Shown: positions 1 through 5,209, counted from the first letter of the stretch. The stretch: 6,557 nt of DNA from Opitutaceae bacterium (GCA_023269455.1 JAHFTG010000121.1:1-6557); one strand, 5' to 3'. Numbers and translations: made by a program. Notes: generated by a model from the sequence alone, not told the origin.

Positions 1-546
1 CTTCGGCTTTTCCACAAAACGCTTCACACGGGAAACCGCACGGCGGTTAAAGCTCTTCCATTTTTCGCCACACTGGATGTAGCCAAAGCCCGTGGCCGGT
101 TCAGTCGGCGTGATGCCGATCGTCACCATCACCGGCGCGGCTTCGGCGGCGGCAAACGCCGCCAGCAGATCGGCGGCATAGGCTTTGGAATCATGGATGA
201 CATGGTCGGCCGGCAGCACCGCAAACACGCCTTGCGGATCACGTGTCGCCACGAGCGCGGCCGCGAGGCCGACCGCCGCCGCCGTGTCGCGGCCCACCGG
301 CTCGGCGATGATGTTGGCCGCCGGGATGCCCTTGCACGCGGCGCGCATGGCCTTCGCCTGCACCTCGCTGGTGATCACAAAAATATTCTTCGCGGGCGCG
401 AGCGGCTTCACGCGCTCGATCGTCTGCACGAGCAGTGGCTTTTCGCCGACCACCGGAAGCAGATGCTTCGGCTTGGCCGCACGGCTCTGCGGCCAGAAAC
501 GCTCCCCCTTGCCTCCGGCGATGATCACGATGAAACGATGAGACAT
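1..546 (-). CDS. manC: Mannose-1-phosphate guanylyltransferase, N-terminal 182 residues (partial)
   Basis: This enzyme makes GDP-mannose and pyrophosphate from GTP and mannose-1-phosphate in the cytoplasm, feeding polysaccharide and glycoconjugate synthesis. I translated it by hand from ATG at 546-544; it reads open to the left edge, where the gene is cut. The nucleotidyltransferase signatures appear in order: the GTP-binding loop GGKGERFWPQSR with PKHLL (residues 11-30), EPVGRDTAAA (82-91), VLPADH (110-115), the TP-EPATGFGYI stretch (147-157) and FVEKP (177-181). The family is usually about 350-360 residues, or about 470 when fused to a phosphomannose isomerase domain; which applies here cannot be seen. 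The loop has GRD where GRN is common, which I regard as a tolerated variant. No Shine-Dalgarno sequence precedes the start. It is divergent from the rhodanese gene. Family assignment is secure; the symbol follows the usual name. Confidence 0.93.
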   Translation of the reverse strand, partial: MSHRFIVIIAGGKGERFWPQSRAAKPKHLLPVVGEKPLLVQTIERVKPLAPAKNIFVITSEVQAKAMRAACKGIPAANIIAEPVGRDTAAAVGLAAALVATRDPQGVFAVLPADHVIHDSKAYAADLLAAFAAAEAAPVMVTIGITPTEPATGFGYIQCGEKWKSFNRRAVSRVKRFVEKPK

Positions 547-630
547 ACCGCCGATTTGGGTCGGCCCGCGCGCGTAGCGCAATTTCCATTTGCGACCGTC
601 GTGCATCCGCGTCTTTTACGCACACTCATC
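547..630. promoter_or_regulatory. Divergent intergenic region, guanylyltransferase / rhodanese
   Basis: These 84 bases must carry the promoters of both divergent genes. A small hairpin (GCCGA at 550-554, TCGGC at 561-565) lies 3 bases in front of the guanylyltransferase start. A modest palindrome (CGCAA at 578-582, TTGCG at 590-594) sits near the middle in a locally AT-richer patch. GCGT/ACGC (609-612, 618-621) could form a short hairpin ahead of the rhodanese start. No convincing -35/-10 pair and no Shine-Dalgarno sequence are visible for either gene, so the boundaries and signals are inference. Confidence 0.4.
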
Positions 631-966
631 ATGCCTGACGCCTATCCGCTCGAACTCTCCGTCGAAGAAACGAAACACCTGCTCGATACCCAGCCCGACC
701 GCGTGCTGCTCATCGACGTGCGCGAACCCGACGAACTGGAAATCTGCCGGATCCCCGGCGCCGAGCCCATTCCGATGCGCCAAATTCCCGAGCACGTCGG
801 CACATTGCCCAAGGACAAGCACCTGCTCATCCACTGTCATCACGGCGGACGCAGCCTTCGCGTTACCCAATATCTGCGCGCCAACGGCTTCACCGCAGTC
901 ACCAACGTCGCCGGCGGGATCGAAGCGTGGGCGCTCACCTTCGATCCCGCCATGCGTCGGTATTAA
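631..966 (+). CDS. Single-domain rhodanese (sulfurtransferase)
   Basis: A 111-residue stand-alone rhodanese domain, a cytoplasmic persulfide carrier. Family members move sulfane sulfur from thiosulfate or a protein donor to acceptors; the partner here is unknown. Visible features are an N-terminal helix (residues 10-19), the core strand VLLIDVREPDELE with the conserved Asp29, Arg31 and Glu32, the IPGAEPIPM segment (41-49), and the active-site loop HCHHGGRS with catalytic Cys69 and Arg74. The C-terminal VAGGIEAWA motif (93-101) is typical of the family. Length matches single-domain GlpE/PspE-like proteins, and there is no signal peptide. The frame stays open far upstream, but ATG 631 places the start just before the domain; the upstream part is antisense to the guanylyltransferase. 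The gene ends 3 bases from the stop of the convergent aminotransferase. The fold and active site are clear; the substrate is not. Confidence 0.9.
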   Translation: MPDAYPLELSVEETKHLLDTQPDRVLLIDVREPDELEICRIPGAEPIPMRQIPEHVGTLPKDKHLLIHCHHGGRSLRVTQYLRANGFTAVTNVAGGIEAWALTFDPAMRRY

Positions 967-969
967 AGG

Positions 970-1884
970 TCACGCCGCCTGCTCTGGCCGCGCCTCGGCG
1001 TAAGCCCGCGCGTAGTCGGCAAACGCCCGCTTCATCCGCCGCGTCACCGTGTCGGCTCCGGTCGTGAAAATCGTCTCGTCAATCGCCCTCACCGGCACGA
1101 GATCCTTGGTCGTCGCCGTGAGAAAACATTCCTGCATGCCGCCGATTTCCTCGGGACGAACGGTTTGCTCCAGTATCTTCACGCCAGCGGCGGGCGCGAC
1201 ATGGTCGATCAGCAGACGCCGCGTGATTCCCGCCAAAATCCCCGCTTCAAGCGGCGGCAATACCATCTCGCCGTCGCGCACGAAGCCGATGTTGCTCACC
1301 GCCGCCTCGGTAATTTCGCCCGCGAGATTCGTGATGACCACTTCATCGGCCCCTCGCGAACGCGCCTCGCGCAGGCAGAGCAGATTATTGAGATAGTTCC
1401 CCGTTTTCCAAACAGGATTAAGCGTCGCCGGATGGTTCCGGTGCAACGTGCGCGCCAGTGACAGCGTGATGCCGTTCTGTTCCTGCGCCGCCGAAAGCGC
1501 CGGACAAGGCTGCACGAGCAGCACAAAATCAGGCTGGTCCGCGAGCGCTATATCCAGCCCGATGGCCCCGCCGCCGCGCGTCACTTGCAGACGAATATAG
1601 AGATCGCCCGCAAACCCGGCCGCCTTGCGATAGGCCGCCGTCGTTTTCTTGATTTCTTCCAGCATCGCCGCCTGCGACCAGGGCAGCGTCATATATAGCG
1701 ACACCGCCGACCGTTCCAACCGCGCCCAATGTTCATCCCAGGCAAAAACAATCCCATGATACGTGCGCCAGACCTCATAGATGGCGTCACCATAGAGAAA
1801 CCCGCGATTGAGCGGGGCGATTGACGGTTCGTCGGCCGGGTGCAGGCGGCCATTGGTATTGGCCTGTATAAAGTGAGCGGGCAT
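970..1884 (-). CDS. PLP-dependent class IV aminotransferase (D-amino-acid / branched-chain / ADC-lyase fold)
   Basis: A 304-residue cytoplasmic fold-type IV PLP enzyme. Early motifs are LNRGFLYGDAIYEVWR (residues 25-40), with the Arg and Tyr common in this superfamily, and TRGGGAIGL (102-110). The Schiff-base lysine is Lys160 in NPVWKTGNYLNNLL. The class IV signature ITEAAVSNIGF (191-201) carries Glu193, which contacts the pyridine nitrogen in characterised members. A C-terminal TATTKDLVPV segment (256-265) follows. The lysine spacing resembles D-amino-acid transaminase and aminodeoxychorismate lyase, whereas the NY after it recalls branched-chain transaminase, so I assign no symbol. I chose ATG 1884 over the in-frame TTG at 1923: the conserved region begins soon after the ATG, and the TTG lies almost on the upstream terminator. 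The gene is separated from the gene behind it by that terminator and so needs its own promoter. Its stop faces the rhodanese stop. Confidence 0.87.
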   Translation of the reverse strand: MPAHFIQANTNGRLHPADEPSIAPLNRGFLYGDAIYEVWRTYHGIVFAWDEHWARLERSAVSLYMTLPWSQAAMLEEIKKTTAAYRKAAGFAGDLYIRLQVTRGGGAIGLDIALADQPDFVLLVQPCPALSAAQEQNGITLSLARTLHRNHPATLNPVWKTGNYLNNLLCLREARSRGADEVVITNLAGEITEAAVSNIGFVRDGEMVLPPLEAGILAGITRRLLIDHVAPAAGVKILEQTVRPEEIGGMQECFLTATTKDLVPVRAIDETIFTTGADTVTRRMKRAFADYARAYAEARPEQAA

Positions 1885-1928
1885 GCGAAAGCAGACTTCA
1901 TCACGCCCGCTCCACCCCGCCAAGCGAC

Positions 1929-1966
1929 AAAATAAAAAAGCCTGCGCGGCGAACCACGCAGGCTTT
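1929..1966 (-). terminator. Rho-independent terminator of the HTH nucleoid-type gene
   Basis: Read on the minus strand, a perfect 10-bp stem pairs AAAGCCTGCG (1966-1957) with CGCAGGCTTT (1946-1937). Two more G-C pairs form inside the 10-base loop. The stem runs directly into a T-rich tail, TTTTTTATTTT, at 1939-1929. The structure begins 24 bases after the stop at 1990, so it should end transcription of the 1990-2427 gene before the aminotransferase start at 1884. On the plus strand no T-tract follows, so it is directional. Confidence 0.9.
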
Positions 1967-1989
1967 GAAAACTCAGAGTGCAGCGTCGC

Positions 1990-2427
1990 TTACGAAGCGA
2001 TAGGAGCCTCGGGAGCGGCGGCGGAACGGGCCTTCACCAGGCCGGCTTCCTTCTTAATGTTCTGCACGCTGGGCAGGGAGATGCCGAAATCTTTGGCGAT
2101 CTTGGCACCGGAAGCGCCGGCCTGAACGGCGGCGATGACCTGCTGCTTGAGCTCAGGGGTGATCTTGGCGCGCGTGCGCTTGCCGGCCTTCGGAGCCTTG
2201 TCGGCTTTCACGGCCTTGGGCGCTTTGGCGCTCTTCTTGCCCTTGGTCTTGCCCGCTTTGCCGGCGGCGTCCTTCAGGGCTTTGATGAAGTCGTTGAGGC
2301 TGGTGTAGCCATAGTCACGCGGGAGTTTGGCGAGAGCCGCCACGCGGTCGGCGGAGAGTTTGGCTTCGGCCTGAACGATCTTGGCCTTTGCTTTTTCGAG
2401 TTCTGCAATTTGTTCGGTGAATGACAT
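1990..2427 (-). CDS. Small basic nucleoid-type protein: coiled coil, Lys/Ala linker, C-terminal HTH
   Basis: A 145-residue protein I do not recognise as a named family. From the sequence: residues 1-32 are a charged Ala/Lys/Glu-rich helix likely to form a coiled coil. Residues 36-52 (PRDYGYTSLNDFIKALK) look like a short folded module. Residues 53-88 are a flexible Lys/Ala/Pro/Gly tail, with KAPKA repeated twice, reminiscent of histone H1-like tails. Residues 89-130 form a helix-turn-helix resembling those of resolvases and transposases (TPELKQQVIAAVQAG, then GAKIAKDFGI, then recognition helix LPSVQNIKKEAG). It ends in an Ala/Pro tail. There is no signal peptide or membrane segment. I infer a DNA-binding, oligomerising nucleoid or regulatory protein analogous in layout to H-NS or MvaT, with an HTH as the DNA contact. 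It is a single gene: an AT-rich upstream region with a palindrome, and a strong terminator after it. Reality as a gene is very likely; function is inferred. Confidence 0.82.
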   Translation of the reverse strand: MSFTEQIAELEKAKAKIVQAEAKLSADRVAALAKLPRDYGYTSLNDFIKALKDAAGKAGKTKGKKSAKAPKAVKADKAPKAGKRTRAKITPELKQQVIAAVQAGASGAKIAKDFGISLPSVQNIKKEAGLVKARSAAAPEAPIAS

Positions 2428-2441
2428 AGGGAAGACAAATT

Positions 2442-2469
2442 TAGGCTATGATATGTTTTATCAAGCCTA
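2442..2469. promoter_or_regulatory. Imperfect palindrome upstream of the HTH nucleoid-type gene (candidate operator or 5' UTR hairpin)
   Basis: TAGGCT-a-TGATA (2442-2453) is the inverted repeat of TATCAAGCCTA (2459-2469). The arms are 11 bp with one unpaired A at 2448 and a 5-base centre (TGTTT). It lies 15 bases upstream of the start codon at 2427 in a stretch that is only about 25% GC (15 of 60 bases at 2431-2490, hand count). As DNA it could be an operator for a dimeric HTH protein, possibly the adjacent gene product. As RNA it could be a leader hairpin. A role as terminator of the upstream SDR gene is less likely because no T-tract follows. Confidence 0.55.
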
Positions 2470-2470
2470 T

Positions 2471-2476
2471 ATTATA
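2471..2476 (-). promoter_or_regulatory. Candidate -10 box of the HTH nucleoid-type gene
   Basis: The minus strand reads TATAAT, a perfect consensus hexamer, immediately upstream of the palindrome. Transcription would start near 2464, placing the palindrome across or just after the start site. No good -35 hexamer is found 16-18 bases upstream. The region is AT-rich, so a chance match is possible. Confidence 0.45.
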
Positions 2477-2504
2477 CAATAATACAGATTCTCCGGGCCT
2501 TATA

Positions 2505-3290
2505 TCAGATCGTCATGGCGTGATAGCCACCATCCACCACGATTTCCGCCCCGGTGATAAAGCTTCCGCCCGCGCCGGCCAGCAGCAAGGTCGCTCCGAT
2601 CAGTTCCCGCGCTTCGCCAAATCGTTTCATCGGCGTGTGGCCCATGATGGAAGCCACCCGCTCGGGCGTCAGCACCGCGCGGTTTTGCTCCGCCGGAAAG
2701 AAACCGGGCACGATCACATTGACCCGCACGTTCTTGGACGCCCATTCGCGCGCGAGATTTTTGGAGAGATTATGCACGGCGGCCTTGCTCGCCGAATAAG
2801 TAAACACCCGCGAAAGCGGCACGAGGCCGGACATCGAGCCCAGATTGATAATCGAGCCGCCTTCGCCACGCTCGACCAAGTATTTGCCAAAGACCTGGCA
2901 GCCCAGAAAAACACTCTTAACATTAACCTTCATAATCCGGTCATACTCATCTTCGCCGATCTCTATAAACGGCGTGGCGGAGTTAACGCCCGCGCCGTTG
3001 ATCACAATATCCACGCGGCCGGAGCGTTGGACCACCGTATCGAGCAACTTCTGAAGCTCGGCTTTTTCACTCGCCTCCGCCGACACAAAGTAAGCTTTGC
3101 CACCGGCTGCAGTGATCTTGTCGAGGCGGGTCTGGGCCTTGTCTTGATTGCGCCCCACCAGCACGACTGCCGCGCCCGCTCCGGCCAGTCCCTCGGCCAT
3201 CGCTCCACACAGTTCCCCCGTGCCGCCAATGATAACGGCAACCTTGCCGTGCAGTGAAAAGAACGACGTCAGATAATCGGTGGTGCTCAT
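2505..3290 (-). CDS. SDR-family NAD(P)-dependent oxidoreductase
   Basis: A 261-residue classical short-chain dehydrogenase/reductase, a cytoplasmic alcohol/ketone oxidoreductase. The nucleotide-binding region is VAVIIGGTGELCGAM (residues 17-31), followed by VGRN (45-48), where Arg47 favours NADP(H). NGAG is at 98-101. The catalytic set is complete: Asn123 (KVNVKS), Ser152 (GSMSG), Tyr165 and Lys169 (YSASK). The PG motif (195-196) and the C-terminal ITGAEIVVDGGYHAM segment are typical. The Gly-rich loop resembles the GGTGxLGG form of gluconate 5-dehydrogenase and D-mannonate oxidoreductase-like SDRs, but Cys28 replaces the usual last glycine and Ile21 the usual Thr. A sugar-acid or polyol substrate is therefore a guess. 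ATG 3290 leaves the normal short N-terminal extension. It has no clear terminator before the next minus-strand gene 77 bases on, and it diverges from the hydrolase operon. Confidence 0.9.
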   Translation of the reverse strand: MSTTDYLTSFFSLHGKVAVIIGGTGELCGAMAEGLAGAGAAVVLVGRNQDKAQTRLDKITAAGGKAYFVSAEASEKAELQKLLDTVVQRSGRVDIVINGAGVNSATPFIEIGEDEYDRIMKVNVKSVFLGCQVFGKYLVERGEGGSIINLGSMSGLVPLSRVFTYSASKAAVHNLSKNLAREWASKNVRVNVIVPGFFPAEQNRAVLTPERVASIMGHTPMKRFGEARELIGATLLLAGAGGSFITGAEIVVDGGYHAMTI

Positions 3291-3295
3291 GGAAG

Positions 3296-3301
3296 TTTAT
3301 A
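3296..3301 (-). promoter_or_regulatory. Candidate -10 box of the SDR gene, leaderless spacing
   Basis: The minus strand reads TATAAA, ending 5 bases before ATG 3290 (spacer CTTCC). Transcription starting about 6-8 bases after the box would begin at the start codon itself, giving a leaderless mRNA. No clear -35 box is present, so this is inference. Confidence 0.4.
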
Positions 3302-3462
3302 GCGAAGCGCACCCGCACGGGCGCGGACAGGGTATTTTGTGAATGAAGTTTCATAGGCAGCCCGCCGGCCTCACGCAAACCATCGCGGCGGCTTTATCGC
3401 CCTGCTCGCACAAGCTGATCGATGCGGACGGCATTCGCCCTTGCGCGCCTCCACGTCGCGCC

Positions 3463-3471
3463 TGTTATTAA
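3463..3471 (+). promoter_or_regulatory. Candidate extended -10 box of the HTH-hydrolase gene, leaderless spacing
   Basis: TGTTATTAA fits an extended -10 element (TG, one base, TATTAA). It ends 5 bases before ATG 3477, which would put the transcription start at or next to the start codon. A weak TTGCGC lies 19 bases upstream (3441-3446). The spacing mirrors that at the divergent SDR gene. Confidence 0.42.
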
Positions 3472-3476
3472 ATCCC

Positions 3477-4304
3477 ATGGCCCGCATCCCGCTCGAAGAT
3501 AATTTCAACGATGTCATCAACAAAGCCCAGCGCGGCCTGAAAATCTCCGACGAACACCTCGCCGAGCGCGCCGGCGTATCGTTGCCCGAACTGGCGTCCG
3601 TCAAAGCCGGTCACGTCGCCGATGTGGTCATCCGCCGGGTCGCGCGCCACCTCAAGCTCAGCGCCGACGCGCTGGAGGCGCTCGCCCACAAACGCTTTTA
3701 TCCCGTGGCGCCGGTTTTCCCGCGCTGCTTTGAGATGTTCAACACGCCCTGCGGCGACATGACGGTGAACAGCTACCTCATCTGGGACTCCGGCACGAGG
3801 CTCGCGGCCGCCTTCGACACCGGCGGCGACTGCACCGCGGTGCTCGACACGATCGCGGCGGAGCGGCTCACACTGCGCAGTATTTTTTTAACGCATACGC
3901 ACGACGACCACATCGCCGCGCTCCCCGCCCTCACCGCCGCCGCGCCCAAGGCCGAAGTCTGGAGCAGCGAACTCGAACCCGTTGACTATCCCGGTGCCAA
4001 AACCTTCAAGGAAAACGCCTACTTTCATCTCGGCGAGATCTCCATCAAGACCCTGATCACCTCCGGCCATTCCCCCGGCCAAACCACTTATTACGTCACC
4101 GGGATGAGCTGGCCGCTCGCCATCGTCGGCGACTCCATTTTTGCGTCTTCGATGGGCGGAAGCGCCACCCACTACGCCGACCAGCTTCGCAACAACTGCG
4201 ATAAAATCTTCACCCTCCCCCGCGACACCGTCATCGCCCCCGGCCACGGACCGCTCACCACGCTTGCGCTGGAGAAAAAACATAATCCGTTTTTCGCGCA
4301 TTGA
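3477..4304 (+). CDS. XRE-like HTH fused to glyoxalase II-type metallo-beta-lactamase hydrolase
   Basis: A 275-residue two-domain protein. Residues about 10-70 resemble an XRE/Cro-type helix-turn-helix: ISDEHLAERAGVSLPELASV, then DVVIRRVARHLKLSADAL. Residues about 85-270 are a metallo-beta-lactamase fold of the glyoxalase II group. All metal ligands are present: His140, His142, Asp144 and His145 (THTHDDH), His198 (GHSPGQ), Asp219 (VGDSIF) and His257 (APGHGP). It ends with the family's E..HNPFF tail. Known relatives hydrolyse thioesters such as S-lactoylglutathione; the substrate here is not determinable. There is no signal peptide. I chose ATG 3477; an in-frame TTG at 3441 would add 12 unsupported residues. 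It lies 11 bases before the next gene, implying one transcript. The HTH may bind DNA or serve as a protein-contact module, since several hydrolases carry vestigial HTHs. The fold is sure and the HTH likely. Confidence 0.88.
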   Translation: MARIPLEDNFNDVINKAQRGLKISDEHLAERAGVSLPELASVKAGHVADVVIRRVARHLKLSADALEALAHKRFYPVAPVFPRCFEMFNTPCGDMTVNSYLIWDSGTRLAAAFDTGGDCTAVLDTIAAERLTLRSIFLTHTHDDHIAALPALTAAAPKAEVWSSELEPVDYPGAKTFKENAYFHLGEISIKTLITSGHSPGQTTYYVTGMSWPLAIVGDSIFASSMGGSATHYADQLRNNCDKIFTLPRDTVIAPGHGPLTTLALEKKHNPFFAH

Positions 4305-4315
4305 TCTCCCAAACT

Positions 4316-5209
4316 ATGACGCCCGTTAAAGTCGCCTTCGTGGGAGTCGGCCGCATGGGGGCCAACATGGCCCGCCGCCTCCGGGAACGCGGCCATACGC
4401 TCACCGCCCTTTACGACGCCCACGCCCCGTCTGCCGCCGACCTTTCGGAGGAACTCGGCGTGCCGCACGTCACCACGCTCGCCGCCGCGACCGCCGCCGC
4501 GGATGTGATTTTCACGGTCGTCACCGATGACGCGGCCCAGCTCGCCGTCTTCGGCCAAAGCGGCGACTCGCTCCTCATCGGCGCATCCGGTAAAATCTTC
4601 ATCAACTGCGCCACGCTCACCCCTCGCATCCACATCGAAGTCGAGCAACGCGCCCGCGCCGCCGGCGCCGTCAGCCTCGAAGCCTGCATGGCCTCGTCCA
4701 TCCCGCAGGCCCGCAGCGGCACCCTCTATCTCATGTGCGCCGGAGACCGCGCGACCTTTGACCGCGTTCAACCCCTTCTCGCCGATCTCAGCAACGCCCT
4801 GCGCTACATCGGCGCGACCGGTCAGGCCGCGCAGGTGAAGGCGCTCGTAAACATGGTCATGAACATCAACACCGCCGCCCTCGCCGAAGGACTCGGCCTC
4901 GGCGCCGCCCTCGGGCTCGATCTCGATATGTTGCGCGAAGTTTTCGGCCAGACCGGCGCGGCCTCCCAAGTGCTCAAAACCGATGGCGAGGACATGCAAA
5001 ACCGCGCCCACGATTGTTATTTTTCCGCCGCCCACGCCGCCAAAGACTCGACCATCGCCTGGGTGCTCGGTTGCGAAGCCGGATTGAATCTGCCCCTCAG
5101 CGCGGCCACCAAGCTCCAATACGACCGCCTCGTCGCCCTCGGGCGCGGCCCGTTGGACAAGTCCGCCGTCGCCGAATTGACCTTCCAAGGCCGCACGACC
5201 AGCGCCTGA
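4316..5209 (+). CDS. 3-hydroxyisobutyrate dehydrogenase / glyoxylate reductase family (beta-hydroxyacid dehydrogenase)
   Basis: A 297-residue cytoplasmic oxidoreductase that should interconvert a beta-hydroxyacid and its semialdehyde, or reduce glyoxylate or succinic semialdehyde, with NAD(P)H. The Rossmann motif VAFVGVGRMGANMARRL spans residues 6-22. VVTDDAAQLAVFG (68-80) corresponds to the usual cofactor-domain segment. Lys175 in QVKALVNM matches the catalytic lysine, with Asn179 beside it, and Lys243 in AAKDSTIAW matches the conserved C-terminal lysine. The family's DAPVSGG substrate loop is replaced by LEACMASSIPQARSG (121-135), so the substrate may be unusual. ATG 4316 is preferred over TTG 4301, which overlaps the previous stop; the core motif starts at residue 6. 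The gene follows the hydrolase by 11 bases, so the two are probably co-transcribed and may act on related aldehyde or acid compounds (inference). A stem-loop covers its stop codon. Confidence 0.88.
   Translation: MTPVKVAFVGVGRMGANMARRLRERGHTLTALYDAHAPSAADLSEELGVPHVTTLAAATAAADVIFTVVTDDAAQLAVFGQSGDSLLIGASGKIFINCATLTPRIHIEVEQRARAAGAVSLEACMASSIPQARSGTLYLMCAGDRATFDRVQPLLADLSNALRYIGATGQAAQVKALVNMVMNINTAALAEGLGLGAALGLDLDMLREVFGQTGAASQVLKTDGEDMQNRAHDCYFSAAHAAKDSTIAWVLGCEAGLNLPLSAATKLQYDRLVALGRGPLDKSAVAELTFQGRTTSA

Larger units (their letters stand above)
3291..3476. promoter_or_regulatory. Divergent promoter region, SDR / HTH-hydrolase
   Basis: This is the longest gene-free stretch in the window (186 bases). 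It holds a candidate -10 box for each divergent gene, listed separately. It also holds a GC-rich hairpin (CGC-a-CCC, 3308-3314, pairing with GGG-c-GCG, 3319-3325) and a 42-codon open frame from ATG 3343 to TAA 3471 that I do not accept as a gene. No other RNA gene or repeat is seen. Confidence 0.5.

Noticed and set aside
193..630. Upstream extension of the rhodanese reading frame (257-residue version)
   Set aside because: The extra part is antisense to conserved guanylyltransferase motifs and is low-complexity Arg/His/Ala-rich sequence typical of a GC-rich shadow frame. The rhodanese domain begins properly at ATG 631.
1885..1923. TTG start giving a 317-residue aminotransferase
   Set aside because: The added 13 residues precede the conserved start, and the codon is only a few bases past the terminator T-tract at 1929-1939.
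2190..2270. Repetitive Lys/Ala codons as a possible DNA repeat array
   Set aside because: The repetition is at protein level (Lys/Ala/Pro linker); the DNA units are irregular in length and sequence.
1978..2424. 148-residue plus-strand frame opposite the nucleoid-type gene
   Set aside because: It mirrors the Lys/Ala-rich coding strand as Leu/Gly/Phe-rich sequence. The minus-strand gene has its own AT-rich promoter region and terminator.
2448..3257. 269-residue plus-strand frame opposite the SDR gene
   Set aside because: It is antisense to a complete SDR with all catalytic residues, and its Arg/His-rich translation shows no domain.
3441..3476. TTG start adding 12 residues to the HTH-hydrolase
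   Set aside because: The added residues have no family support, and ATG 3477 has a promoter-like element at leaderless spacing.
4301..4315. TTG start of the dehydrogenase overlapping the hydrolase stop
   Set aside because: Translational coupling is possible, but ATG 4316 puts the Rossmann motif at the usual distance from the N-terminus.
4172..5188. 338-residue open frame on the minus strand
   Set aside because: It lies opposite the dehydrogenase and the end of the hydrolase, both with intact family motifs. Its Gly/Ala/Glu/Val-rich translation is the usual mirror of GC-rich codons.
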